Below are positions 19,473 through 31,022 of a DNA stretch of 64,000 bases, piece after piece. The notes under the pieces are model-generated. The model saw only the letters and a list, made by a program, of their open reading frames with translations, was not told the DNA's origin and did no database searches. Position numbers and translations under genes: made by a program. The first letter of the stretch is position 1; each line of letters starts with the position of its first letter. Location: the NCBI GenBank assembly GCA_963556695.1, contig CAUWAG010000014.1, forward strand, positions 62,001 to 126,000, in the 5' to 3' direction. The DNA comes from Anthostomella pinea. Taxonomy: Eukaryota > Ascomycota > Sordariomycetes > Xylariales > Xylariaceae.

Positions 19473-21042
19473 TTATCTAATCATACATATGGGTCCTGGT
19501 ATAGATGGTTTGCAGTCTGGAATCGCATGGATCCAACAGGTGTCTTTATTATTATTGTTAGGTATTGACCCAGCTTGGTTTCTGCCTGTTTTATTGAAGG
19601 CCCTGGATCTGACTCTTTCTCCAACCAGCCTTATTTCCTGGATTTGCTCCCATGTGTGCTTATGGATGATGTCTTTCACGACCTTGGGGCGTGCAGGGTA
19701 TTTGTCGAAGTTGGCAACATGAGGTCCTTTGCAGTTGACACACTTTGGGATTGGTTTTTTGCACTCCCCCTGGTGTACTGCGCTGGCGCAACGTGTACAT
19801 ACTTGCTTTTCATATCGGTAGTTCTTACCATGGTATCTGAAGCAGCTCGCACATTGGTGAACCTTGGGAAGTATTGAATGTGCCTTGAAGTCATTAAGTG
19901 AGCAAAAAGTGTGAATAGTTCCTTTGCTGCACGGGGCAGAGAGATCACCCATGTGGTTTCCGGATCAGAATCAACTGTGTTCTTTGAGAATATGCACTTT
20001 AAAGGTCTGTCATTCATTTGGGCTTCAACTTCATCAGTAACAACAATGTCAGTAATATCGATTGTCAACCCTTCTGCACTGATGACCTTTCTTAGGCATC
20101 CATTGAACTTGTAGTGATGCCAGACCGTGTGGGTCTCAATCTTTTCTGCCTTAAGAATGTCAGTGATTTCTTCTTAGAAGGCCAGGAGCTTAGCCTGAGT
20201 TGGCTTGTCCCTTGGGTGTAAGGTAAATCCAGAGGGGCACCCGGTCACTTCTCTAAGCTCTTGAGGGTGGAGCTTAAGTCTTATATTCAGTATAGACTTT
20301 ATCCCATAAGGCTCTAAGTGGCTATTATCCATACAGATAAAGACCCAGAGATCCTCCTGTTTTTTCTTTAATTGGTTGGCAGCGATGAGGGCCCAGGTTG
20401 TGTTTTCTTCATAGTAGTGTTGACCATCTGTGGATGTTGTTGTTGGCTAAAGGAGACAGCTTGGGCAAAGGTCATGGTAGACTTCATTATCCCTATCCTC
20501 CTAGGAATGGTCTTCCTTATGGGTAAATCTCGGGTTTCCAGCCACTCGCTCAGGCATTTAGAGAAGAAAGCGCTGAACTCCTTGGCATGAAAGTATAGTT
20601 CGGTTCCAGCTTTCTTGAGTGTTTTGTCAACTACTGCAGCATACTTCTGAAACGTTGTCATCCTGGCTTCATAAAGGTGCTTGTCTTTAGCCAGTATCTT
20701 AGCAACTTGGTCCTGGCACTCTGAAGAGGAGGCTTTGCTCCCTACATCACATCCAATGGCTTGGTCTGCAGAGATTTCGTTCAATTGAGGTTGTTTCATT
20801 CCAGTGGTGCTGCCGTCATTGACATTTCGGGATTTTCCTTTCAGAGGGGAAACAACGGTGAAGTCAGCCTCAGAGACCTGTGACGGGCTGCTGCTGATGT
20901 CGTCAAGCAGCGCTTGGCAGAGCCTGCTCGGAGTTGCCGGGCCATATGTCTTTCTAGGGGCCGGGGATTTGAGCATGCCGCCAGTGGTCATCTTTGGGAC
21001 GGCCACGGGCGTGTTTGGGGGCCCGTTGTGGAAGGGTGCCAT
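19473..21042 (-). pseudogene. LINE ORF1 (gag-like, zinc knuckles)
   Basis: The first ATG in frame is at 21,042 (MAPFHNGPPNTPVAV). An N-terminal Ser/Pro-rich part is followed by a helical segment (LYEARMTTFQKYAAVVDKTL), a region typical of Tad1 ORF1 (EGLTIDITDIVVTDEVEAQM, TTWVISLPRAAKELF) and cysteine-rich knuckles (CASCFRYHG, CTRCASAVHQGEC, PKCVNCKGPH) read in different frames at 19,680-19,950. Several stops and at least one frame change separate the pieces. The first 230 residues are intact and GC-richer than the rest. Confidence 0.8.
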
Positions 21043-21249
21043 CCGGCTTGTGGAAAAAAAATTCTTATGTCTTGGCAAAGATAGTCAGTTATTGAAAGAA
21101 GTGCCTGCTTTAGCGCAGGAATCGAGGTTGCGCCCTAACAGCGGGGCGCCAAGAAAAATAGTTATTTTTGGCAAGTGTGTGTGCTTGACATCTGAACGAT
21201 CCGAACTCCCATTCCATTGTGTTGACTCCTTCACTTGTGGCGGTCGTGG

Positions 21250-21888
21250 ACGTTCGGCAGAGGTCGTACAGAAGTGTCTGGCGAAAAAGTCGGAGAGTGT
21301 GTCGACGTTGACTAACGTTGCCGGGCCGGATACTACAAGGACTCGCGAGCGCTGATCCATTGGCTGCGGGGCGGATCGGATACGGTTCAATCTTCCCGTC
21401 GGCACGTAGCCATTGACAATGAACGTTCTTCGCTGAATCTGGTCGAGTAGTTTATCGACCCCTTCTCAATGGAAGAAAACCAGCTTCGCGGCGCAAGTCT
21501 GGTGACCAAGGTTCACCTCTGGGGTGTTCACGAAGGTCGCGTAGATCTTCGCGGTGCCTCGGAAGCTTCCTAGCAACATGCCCACCGTGCAGTCAGGCGG
21601 CAAACCGGTTAGGAACAGAGAGGTGTTTACCTCGTCACTGACATTCGCAGAGTGGTTGGCGGGCAGTTGGAGGTTGCCGCGATAGTTGGCCCCCGGTTGC
21701 TTCGGTGTGACAGACATTGGAGCAGGCGCCGATTCGGGTGTCGATACTGGGGTTGGGGCCGGTGCGCGCTGTGTCATGTGGCCTCGCATGAATGAGCGTC
21801 TCGAAACGTTCTTCAATCCCGGGGGATGGAAGGACTCTGGGTCCTGGGGAGCCCAAAGGTCCGGGTGAAGTACGAGATTTATGCTCAT
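21250..21888 (-). pseudogene. RRM-like fungal protein, truncated and with a nonsense codon
   Basis: The minus-strand frame starts near 21,888 (MSINLVLHPDLW) with a Pro/Ser-rich N-terminus. It continues into NTSLFLTGLPPDCTVGMLLG and GTAKIYATFVNTPE ... CAAKLVFFH, resembling the RRM-type fold of a fungal family with SLWLTNLPP-like starts. A TGA directly after FFH (likely CGA originally) is followed in the same frame by EGVDKLLDQIQRRTFIVNGY and RLNRIRSAPQP. Similarity fades near DTLSDFFARHF, about 150 bp before the LINE. Interpretation: an RNA-binding-like accessory gene cut by the LINE and then mutated. Confidence 0.55.
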
Positions 21889-22063
21889 CGTGGCTGTTGG
21901 CTGGATTGGAATGGGGTGAGCGAAGGTTCAGGAACAGAGATACAGTGTGCCGAGGGGACGGAAAAACTTACTCTCGAAGGTCGAGACGTGGTGGGTTGGT
22001 TAGTGGCGTTGGGAGATGTTGCGGACGTGTTCACAGAATCCTTTCCGCCTTGTACAGCGATGC

Positions 22064-22160
22064 GCAAAGCTATGGGATAGCGAAGCTTTGCAGAGGGGAT
22101 GGCGAAGCTTTGCAGAGGGGACGGCAAAGCTTTGTAGATGGGATGGCGAATCTTTGGGGC
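22064..22160 (+). repeat. 22-bp tandem repeat, about 4 units
   Basis: Units such as CGAAGCTTTGCAGAGGGGATGG occur in tandem at 22,081, 22,103 and 22,125, with degenerate partial units on both sides. Each unit carries an AAGCTTTG core. Confidence 0.9.
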
Positions 22161-22269
22161 GTTGTGAATTGAACCAAGAAGGGTTGAAAAGTTTTGACTG
22201 CGATCTTGAAGTTGGGATGAAATCCGAGAAGGAGGGATCCCGAACTGGAATGGAGGATGTGCCTTAAAT

Positions 22270-23731
22270 ACTTTAACCCAGTTAACCCGGCGGCAAATTT
22301 TGTGTGCCTCAGGCATTAACTAATGCACTAAAATTACAGCTCGGAGCTGTGGATTCTGCGGATAGCTGTATCGAGAGAAGGTGAGCTAAACTTACAGGCA
22401 ATATTTCATAACCTGAATCAAAATGTGAGCAGTATAATGAACATGACTATGCGCTTACATACCTGACAGAGGCCGTAACACCTGTCACTGAATGTATTTG
22501 AGTATGTTATATAACCCATTCTTGGCGCCTCAATAACTCTAAGGCTGTATCATCTGAGTTGGCTGAGGTGTCGAGCTGGACGCTGATTCAGGTTACTTGC
22601 TTGGTATACCAAAGAATGGGACTACTATCAAGGTATGAAACCCGATGTAAACCCAAGCAGGAAACTCTTCATATAGGACTCCGGACATATAGTAGCCCCT
22701 GTGCAGTGTGCACATCTACATTAGTTGTACGTCTCTGCTAGAAGACTGATTAAATATCCTCGATAAGAATGCAGAACTTGGATAGGAAGTAAGGAAAATT
22801 GGGGATGTTTTTATAAGGCCTTCACGACACCAAAGTAGGGTTACGAAAAATTGGCTAGCGTGAAGCACCGGTGACTCACCAGTAATACATTCATGTTGAT
22901 TGCATCGTGAGAAACCCTTGGCGACCTAGCCCTAACAACATTGGATTGTGCCGGAGTCACGAAGCTTGGGGTAGATCATAGCGCATAAACCTCCATAGTG
23001 ACCTGGCGAGCCTTTAGACATATCGTGCACACATTCTTCGTGGCTAGAGCTTCCAGGTACACAAAGCCAAGCTACCAGCTTACTTGCATCTCTCATGCTG
23101 AAGATACTATGGGACTGACCTTGCGCTTTTGGATCCAGCTGATTCCAGCTTTCGGGTGTCTTGTCGGTTGGGTCGGATTGTTGCCCAAGGGACAAGGTAC
23201 CTTTGTACTGTATCTAGTACTTGAGTGACCTTCTCTATGGGCAAAGCTCCCATCCTTCTAGACAGCAAGCAGAACATCCAGAATACAGACCAACACTATT
23301 ATCGTGACGTGGTTTGGGCCCCTGCCAGAAGGCACACGCTTGGTGCACGGCTTGATTTGCTCTAGTGAAGTACTCTCCCGTCTAGAAACAGATGGACAAA
23401 CAACAGAAGGCCAAGTCCAGATGGCAAACCGACCAAGTGGTTATAAAAGGAATGAGTCTTCCCTTCCACTCTAATTCGGAATTTGCACAGTTATGGTAAC
23501 ATTGTCACCTTGTGATCCGGTATCTCGGCCAAGCTTTGAAGCTGCGCCCCCCACCCGACCAGCCGGTGTCTGTGGAGGTCGGATTTAGTGGGCCCGGCCC
23601 CGATCCCCGTCACCCCGAGCTCTTTCCCACGTCATTGACTTTCGCTGCCGTCTTCCTTCCTGCCTTCCTCCTGACTACCAACTCGGTAAGATAACATACC
23701 ACGACCAACTAGATCATACATCAGGAAGCCA
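22270..23731. other. Long non-coding stretch upstream of the methyltransferase gene
   Basis: No convincing gene or known repeat. A TATA-like GGTTATAAAAGG lies at about 23,440, roughly 290 bp before the methyltransferase ATG, followed by a pyrimidine-rich leader; it could be that gene's promoter. The rest (22,280-23,400) shows nothing I can support. Confidence 0.4.
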
Positions 23732-24718
23732 ATGCAATTCGCTCTCGCTACCGGGGTCTCCAGGCAGCCAAACTTGACCATAACTCCAAGTCTCCAATTC
23801 CGCCGTGTTCGGGTGATGAGATCAGCAATCCGACCATTCTTCCGGCCCGGTCCGTTGCTCGGCATATCCATCGGCGGAGCCATCCTAGCCACCACCGTAC
23901 TCCCAATCTCCAGACCACAACACAGCATGTCAGCGCGCCAACGAAAAACGGCGTGGCCGGTGAAGAAGTACTCGCCACGCCACGCGACCTGGCCGTACAG
24001 CGACGCCGACTTTGCGCGCCAGGACATAGGCGTGGACTCGGACTTCTACTCGGCCCCGCGGTTCGTGGCCCACATCGACGACGCCGCAATCGCGTCGCTG
24101 AAGGAGTACTACGATGTCGTTCTGCCGCGCAAGGGCCGCATCCTCGACGTCTGCAGCTCGTGGATCAGCCATTACCCCTATGCCGTCGAAATCGCTGCCG
24201 CGAAGGGCGAGCTGAAGATCGCGGGTGTGGGGATGAACCGTGCCGAGCTTGCAGCGAATAAGGTGCTGAACTCCGGCGACATAATCATGGACCTCAACTA
24301 CGAGCCAGACGTCTTTGAAGTACTAGTCAAGGAGCATGTTGTCGGCGAATCGGAGGAGGAGATGTTGGATGCGAGTACAAACGTCGTGTCGATCGACTAC
24401 CTGACCCGTCCTGTCGACGTACTACAGAGCCTGAGGACTGCGACGAAGGTAGGAGGAACCGTGCATCTCGTCATCAGTAATCGGTGTTTCCCCACCAAGG
24501 CCGTCGACAGATGGCTAAACATCAACGAGGACGAGCGGTTACTCATGGTGGGCGATTACCTGCATTTCGCAGGCTGGAAGGACATCGAGATCGTCGAGCT
24601 GAGCGATGGAAAGCCGCCAGAAGGGCCCACGCAGGCTGGACTGGGCAACTTCTTGTCCGGGATCATCGGTATGGGTGGTCGCGATCCGTTGTGGGTTGTT
24701 CGGGCTAATAAAGTGTAA
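23732..24718 (+). CDS. SAM-dependent methyltransferase-like protein, membrane or mitochondrial
   Basis: An intact single-exon gene of 328 residues. The class I methyltransferase fold is suggested by motif I RILDVCSSW (residues 136-144, a degenerate form of the usual glycine-rich loop), GVGMNRAELAANKVL (about 166-180) as the beta2/alpha region, and VVSIDYLTRP (218-227) followed by a catalytic-core-like GGTVHLVISNRCF. The first 65 residues are arginine-rich without acidic residues, with a hydrophobic segment at 42-58 (LLGISIGGAILATTVLP). This fits a mitochondrial presequence plus membrane anchor. Later ATGs at residues 29 and 66 could give shorter, soluble forms. Substrate unknown. It is the only clearly functional gene between 12.2 and 41 kb. 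Confidence 0.72.
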   Translation: MQFALATGVSRQPNLTITPSLQFRRVRVMRSAIRPFFRPGPLLGISIGGAILATTVLPISRPQHSMSARQRKTAWPVKKYSPRHATWPYSDADFARQDIGVDSDFYSAPRFVAHIDDAAIASLKEYYDVVLPRKGRILDVCSSWISHYPYAVEIAAAKGELKIAGVGMNRAELAANKVLNSGDIIMDLNYEPDVFEVLVKEHVVGESEEEMLDASTNVVSIDYLTRPVDVLQSLRTATKVGGTVHLVISNRCFPTKAVDRWLNINEDERLLMVGDYLHFAGWKDIEIVELSDGKPPEGPTQAGLGNFLSGIIGMGGRDPLWVVRANKV

Positions 24719-26289
24719 GCTCCTATCACGCTGGAGAGATGCAATCGATTCGAGAAGGTAGCATCAGTGTACTCATTTCCATATCGCCTGTACATAAGGG
24801 CAGATCGCTTCAAAGCGGGCTCTTGCTTTTCTTTTATTCTCGTTATCGGCATCTCATATGGCGCTGCAAGGTCCTGGGTCCTGGACTACGGAACGGTAAA
24901 ACCTGAAGTCCTGGAGGCATTACATAGCTTTTGTCATTCATGCACGATTATGTACGATCACGCAGTCAGATAGACATTATACCACTCTGCCAACATATTC
25001 TCATGGGCTTTGCATCGTGAAGGGCAGCTTGTATTCAATTATATCCCTGTAAGGTCTTGGATGAGTGGTCGCAGCGCCCTGACCCCTTCTAATGAAAGGC
25101 GCGATAAACGGTCAAGGCCCCCACTGCATTGGGTGCAATCCCATGAGTCTACTGATCTTCAACGCATGCAGGGCCCTCAAACATGTTTGTGTTCATCCGC
25201 CGCAATGGAAACGTTAGTCATTAGTGGAAACGATGATGCAGTAAAACGACACATCCATCATTTCTTCTGTCACATCCCCTTTCGGCCAAGTATACTGCCC
25301 CATGTGGTCTCCTCTGGGGTACCCTAGACATCACGGAGACGGGAGAAAGGTTACAATGCGGGCTTCACATCCTGCGATTGCCTGCGTCGTTCTTACCCTG
25401 CCAGCCCCAAGCCTGGCTCATATACAGGTTGTCTAATCAGGGCTAACAGGCTGGTATTCTACTTCTCAACTCCATGGCAGTCACCGTATTCAATTGAGTA
25501 GAAGCATTGGCCATTATATATAAGTTCTAGGCAGCCATAAGCGTCTGTTGTATGTGGCGTGTAGCAGCACACCGGGGTAAGCTTCAAGCAATCACTATTT
25601 GAGCCCATCATCAAAGCCAATATATACAGGCAAATACTGAGACAACAAAGGTGACAGGTGGTGAACTCATGTGTCTCAGCCAGAGGCAACGTGAAAGGCT
25701 GCTTCCAGAAGATCTACTCCAGTAATCTACGTCGGTTAACACCCTATTCTTGTCACACGTCGGCCCCCAAAGCCACCTGTGTCCCACCAGACGTAATGGG
25801 AGGGTGTTCTTTTGGTCATCAACCGGCCCATGCGGCGACCGACGACCACATGAGCATGGGCCAGTTCAACGACAGCTCGTTCTTTGACCTAGCCCTTACA
25901 GGGCCTTCTTGCTGGCTTGTATGCGAACTTACCGCCCCGTAATTCAGCCCCGTACCACTGACTGACACCGCCAGCCAAGGTGTCGATGGCTTCAAGTTGA
26001 GCCCCGCTTAGGGCACAATGAGGTGACCATTCCTTGGGTAGGGCTAGCTAGTGCTCCGCTGTTTCTTTTGGAGTCGAGCAATTTAGTAAATTGAAACCAG
26101 TAAATTCCTCCCCCATCCTCCCCCATCCTCCCCCCGTATCTTCTTCCTCATCACACCCCTCCTATATACCACAAACTCGGTACTTACCTACTGTACCACC
26201 ACAACACTTTCTCACGATCTGTAAGTTTCCCTCTTTTGAATAGTTGCGCACTGCAGTAGGTTCACCGCGTAACTTGGCTTCGTCGATTA
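24719..26289. other. Intergenic stretch, nothing recognised
   Basis: About 1.6 kb. There is a CCCCCATCCTCC triplication near 26,107-26,135. Short frames on both strands (for example 25,010-25,327 and 25,658-25,942 plus) lack any protein-like pattern. Confidence 0.45.
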
Positions 26290-27249
26290 TTGTATCTTGA
26301 ATGTCGCTAACGACCTCTTTCCAACCATAACAGACTTCTTTAAACCATGTCCCCCCTTTTTCGGTGCCGTCGGCGACCATAGGGGCAATCTGCCTACCAA
26401 ACCTGCCTGGTCTTGCTATCAGGGTGACGAAACCCAACAGATGAACGTCCCGAGACTGGTTCTGACCGCGCCCTCAGTGGCTTTGTCGTCCGAAGCTGAC
26501 GCTGAGGGCGACGGCGACGAAGATGAAGAGATGCATCACTCCGACGGAGATGAATAGATGCTCGACTCAGACGCCGACGCTGACCACCGATCGAGCAACT
26601 GGCAACAGTCGCAACCACACAACCGCATTCCTGCTTCGTATGTTCTCTCTGAAAGCCTCCAGAATACGCGGGCACATCTGAGCTGACGCAAAGTAAGGAC
26701 CACAGGAATGCCTGCCGGTACGAAGATGGAATGCCATCGACAACGGCCGTCAAGCCGCTGACCAGGATTCAGGCTGCTTGATGGGTCAGCGACACCGATC
26801 CCAGCGAGAGGCGTCGGTCAAGAAACGAGGTATGCTATTGTCAGTTCATATCCTACCCTCATCCTCATCCACCGGTCCGCCCCCTCTAACGTCGATATAG
26901 CTGTGGCCTCAATTACAAGAACCTACATCATCCAACAAGTCGGGACGACGCCGGCGCGATGCAACTCGGCCATGGGACCACATGGATCAATCGTCATCAA
27001 GGATGGGTATGTCCGGCGTTATCTGCCGCGGTCCTAGAAGCACCCAGAGGCTTTCAAAGATGGACCGCGTAAAGGTAAGAAAACCGGCCTGCAATTTCGA
27101 TTCCTCTGTGGCAATGAGTCACGTCTGGCGCTACGGTGGTTAACCCATGGTCTTTTCCAATAAAGGAAGGGGGATTCGAGCAACACGGGTAATGTTTCGA
27201 GTCATGCCAGCCGCACGAGGAAAAAGACCGCAACTTCGATTACGCTCAG

Positions 27250-27560
27250 TGTTCGTGGGCTTACCGAGTACTTGACTTCGACAGCTGCTTGTGACAAGAA
27301 AATTCACTTGATTCAGGCCTTCAACATTTTCCTCAACCACTATTCCAAGCCTGCTGGTAACCTCGCCAGCATTAGGTCTAGCAAACCATTTTCGCTTGCC
27401 AATGACTCCAAAACCTGCTGGCTGCCATTCACGGCTTCTTCTCCAGCGTCCGTGTCGCCGCCAACCGCGTACTGGTCAATGTCAAGGTCAGCCACGGCGC
27501 TTTCTACGACGCTGGAGCCTATCGCTATGCGATCAAGTCCGCGGACCCTGACGCCGCCGG
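27250..27560 (+). pseudogene. Argonaute-like (QDE-2-type) linker region fragment
   Basis: Plus-strand frames read VRGLTEYLTSTAACDKKIHL, IQAFNIFLNHYSKPAGNLAS, IRSSKPFSL and, after a frame change, GFFSSVRVAANRVLVNVKVS with HGAFYDAG. This series strongly resembles the region between the N and PAZ domains of fungal Argonautes. The reading frame shifts near 27,410. Directly after HGAFYDAG comes AYRYAIKSADPDAAGKKRTQ, which looks like an Argonaute N-domain strand and is therefore out of order. It is a non-functional, apparently rearranged fragment. Confidence 0.55.
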
Positions 27561-28757
27561 CAAAAAGCGAACTCAGATCGTCCGACCCCTTCTTGAGACC
27601 CGGAGTGTTCAAAAGACTACTTGGGCTTTCTTCAAAGCCTGGGACGAGGAGAACCTGCGGCCGAAACGGCCACCCAGCGACCTAGATAGGTCGTACCCTC
27701 AGCAGGCACCCGACTTGCTCAAAGACGGCGATGCTTTGATTGTCATCCGTTTCCCTAATGGCGAGAATTATATCGACTGCGATGGCAACGAGGTAAGTGA
27801 ATCGCAATCTCCAACTTTTCTTCACTGCGCAAACCAGTGCCACGGTCTCACCGAGCCCCTGAGAATGTCGCTTGTTATCTGACACATACTTCACAAGACC
27901 AGCCACCCAGATCCGGATGATGGGCCCGAGGTGCAAGGACATTGTCACTGACTTTAACTTTAGGTCAACCCTATTCTCGCGCACGAGTTTCCCGGCGACG
28001 AGGTGGTTATCGCTGTCACCTACCGCTCTGAGGGCGAGGATGGGCCCGCCCTGCTCCATCATCGCAGTTATCTCGCCGGTCGTCCTAACGGAACCCTGGC
28101 AAGGTGACAGCTTCACACGGCCGGTGCGTGGCTCTACCAGGTGGCCGCTTGCACCACGAGGGACGTTGCCAAGCCGGATGGCAGGGAGCCAACTATAAGT
28201 TCGGCGTCGTCGTCGCCACATCAAGGCCCCGGCAACGAAAGCTACGAGAACAGAGCAGCCGATAACGATAGCGCCCGAGATGAACGAGTCGATGTAGATC
28301 AGATATTCCAAGAACTCAGAACTGAAGACATCCAGTGGATTTGACGAAGCGCCCGCGCCGGTCATGAAAGCCCTCGAGCGTCTGTTCGTTCGAGGCCGAG
28401 ATGTTCCGCCACCCCGCCTATACCTCACGATCGTCTAGTCATACTCATTTGTGCCAGTCAGAGACAAGCTAGGCTAACGCACAGGCAGGTGGGCTTGGGG
28501 AGGGACGAAGATTGGAACCACGATTCCATACTCGCCCAGTAGATGTTGGCAAGGGTAGGTCAATTCCAAGCCTACATAGCGCCGCGGCTAAGATCTGAAG
28601 CAGGTCTATCCTTTTGGCCATCGGCCCATGGCAGAGCAAGGCTGGAAACCTGACCATGGCCTTCGACCCGACGGCGTGAACAAGCCCGCGACGCGATAAC
28701 AGTTCGCGAAAGTGGAAAACAGGGGGGGAGTCGTCACTAGAGCCCCTACCTGACAAG

Positions 28758-28919
28758 ATGGCTTTCAAGTCCGCCACCGCGCTCGCCCTTCTGGGTGCAT
28801 CCTCCGTCGATGCCTTAATCCGCAAGGATTGCCGCGGCTCAACTGGCCTCGCCCGAATGGACCCCATCATGGATGCTGGCACCGTTAGTAGCCACGTGTA
28901 CACCATGCATATTAATTAG
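28758..28919 (+). pseudogene. DUF1996-type secreted protein, N-terminal fragment
   Basis: A 53-codon frame. MAFKSATALALLGASSVDA is a classic signal peptide (cleavage likely after VDA). Then CRGSTGLARMDPIMDAG and SSHVYTMHIN match the start of DUF1996 (CRG..GLARxDP, then a His-containing strand). The frame stops at TAG 28,917-28,919, where the family normally continues for more than 200 residues, and no continuation was found. It is a truncated relic. Confidence 0.7.
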
Positions 28920-30500
28920 GAGTGTCTTTTGTGTCATAATCTTTCGCACCCTGGAATGAGCATCTTGATTGGAAAGAAAAGGGTACTTCGAATGCTTTTC
29001 GACAGTGATGATTTCAGCAGCACACATTCAGTACATGGGACTCATCTAGGTGCGCCACGCAGGTACATTTCCACGCTGAATCCATCACCAGAGACGAGAT
29101 AGGAGACGCTGGGCCTTCTGTTCTCCGGCGGCTTGCTATTCCTCGATTCTGTCAGATTCAAGCGAGTTCAGTGATTGGAGGGTGATTATTGGTGTCTTGC
29201 ATCGTGTGTTCTATCTGTTCTGTCTGTTCAGGTGCCCCTGATTGATTCCCAGTTTTTGGTGTTGGTCATTTCCGCCGTACCGTGGTTTTTCCGGTCGGAC
29301 TCGGCTCATCTTCATTACCCCTGTTATCCAACAGATTCACAGGTGCTTCCGCCAGTCATCGAGGAAGCGATTATGTAAGTCACCCCACTTCACTAAGTAA
29401 CCTTGGTCCAACCCCTGTTCCCATGATGGTCTCATCAAGTTACAAACCAGGATTAGTGAGCAATACTAAACTCACTGGATATTTCTTCTACTAGATAGAC
29501 CACAAACACCCCCGTAGCGAAAAAAACGTGCCACGACCGACAGGTGACCAATATATCACCCCTGCTATGCGTGGACCACTGGCGAGCTCCAAAATGGGAC
29601 GGTGACGGAAGTTGATCTTGAGGACTGCTTAATATGCTACGAACTGTTGTGTTCAGACAATGTCAATGTCTTGATACAAGGTGCTTGTCATATCCTGGGC
29701 TTTCAACTACTCTGATAATTGCGTACGGAGGGAAGAGTGTGCCAATCATCCATGTAGCAACTGGAAGCAGACACAATGCCCAGTCAACAGCAAACCAATC
29801 ATAAAGGTTGCCTTAACTATCCTATTCTGTCAATGACCACGTTGGCGATGGACAGTCTGGAATAATGAGTTCTATAAGCTGCGATGGTTGAGTCCACCCT
29901 TCTTGGAATATTCCCCGGGATGCTTTGTGAAGTTTTTCACAAGAAACAGCAGCGTAGGCACAGAACTTTCCATTATCAAAGCTAGATCTTCTATAAGCAT
30001 ATTGATTTCAGTTTAAGTAGTCTGGTATGGATAACGCCATGTTAATCGACGACTTCCCTTTCAAACCAGACATGGCACCTTACCTAGGTGAAGGTTATAA
30101 AAATCATATATAAGCACATACAAGTATAGACCGCAATGTATTACCTTGTTCTTGTCATGCTTCTAGGAAGTGTCTACCAATAAAGCCCGCAATGTAGAGG
30201 TTGGATAGTGACAAGCCGCATGAGCCGCATCCATCAAACCTCGTCTCCTACATCACAGCCCCGTGTCGTGGCCCAGGGTCTGGCTTACCAGTTCTAGTCG
30301 CCGTCCATAGCCCTACTTGGTCGACGATGGCTTCAGAATTTAGGGCTAGCAAGAGCACACGTTTCTGAAACATTGGGCTCTGTATATTATATAATATTCG
30401 CATCTGCACACAAGAAATTTCTCCCACCTCTTCCACTACCTGCCCGAAATTTGACCTCCCACCACCTGATTACCACCACCTTTAGCTTAAAGCCGCTCTC
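28920..30500. other. AT-rich stretch without recognisable genes
   Basis: No convincing frame, RNA or known repeat was found. Confidence 0.5.
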
Positions 30501-30507
30501 TTCCACC

Positions 30508-31022
30508 ATGAACGACAACCTACAGTGGCTCGGGGAGTGGCCCAAGGCCGATGATAGCAAATACTTGCTAGGACCTGGAGAACTCTTCTGTCGTACGAAG
30601 GCCAAGGGCCGTCTTTGCGCCACCGAGGTATGCCTTCCACTTCAACTGTCATACGCATACCGATTCTCTCCCGCTAACCTTCATAGCCCTCCAACCAGGA
30701 GTACAAGGCCTTGGGGAGCCGCCCGAACTGGCTGGGCGAGTAGCCCAAGGAAGCTGATGGAGAGTACCTGATCGACCCGGGCGAGACGTTCTGTCGCGCG
30801 GTGATCTAGGGCCGACTTTGCGGTACCGAGATATGTCTTTCAGTAGAATTGTCATACGCGTGCTGATTCTCTCCCGCTAACCTTCGTACATAGAAAGCTT
30901 TCTCGTGCATGAAGGCGTTGAAACTTCATGCCGGCCGCCACGACATGGTCAAGTTCAAGCCCCCCGGACAAGGTGACACGAGTATCCGTTCCGCGGACGA
31001 TGTTGCTGGTAAGCTGATGAGC
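30508..31022 (+). pseudogene. Degenerate gene with tandemly duplicated exon-intron unit
   Basis: Starts at ATG 30,508. Exon 1 encodes LQWLGEWPKADDSKYLLGPG and ELFCRTKAKGRLCATE, followed by an intron with GTATGC donor and TTCATAG acceptor. Exon 2 encodes the same unit again (NWLGE-stop-PKEADGEYLIDPGE, FCRAVI-stop-GRLCGTE), followed by a second intron-like segment sharing GTCATACGC and GATTCTCTCCCGCTAACCTT with the first. Its donor has decayed to ATATGT. A third exon-like piece reads KAFSCMKALKLHAGRHDMVK, reminiscent of a zinc-finger helix (C and H-x3-H). The second unit carries stops; the gene is probably dead. Function unknown. Confidence 0.5.

Larger units (their letters stand above)
13713..21100 (-). 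mobile_element. Near full-length Tad1-like LINE (copy C) with nested insertions
   Basis: A minus-strand non-LTR retrotransposon. Its 3' end is at about 13,713 with an (ATG)n-type simple tail, then the 3' UTR shared with copies A and B. ORF2 reads RNase H, RT and endonuclease from 13,913 up to about 19,390; ORF1 with zinc knuckles reads up to about 21,042. The sequence is interrupted by a copia element (15,776-16,877) and a SINE (17,822-18,389). Without them the LINE is about 5.7 kb. Many stops and lost catalytic residues show it is dead. It abuts an RRM-like pseudogene at 21.25-21.9 kb and may have inserted into it. The exact 5' end could not be fixed. Confidence 0.9.
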
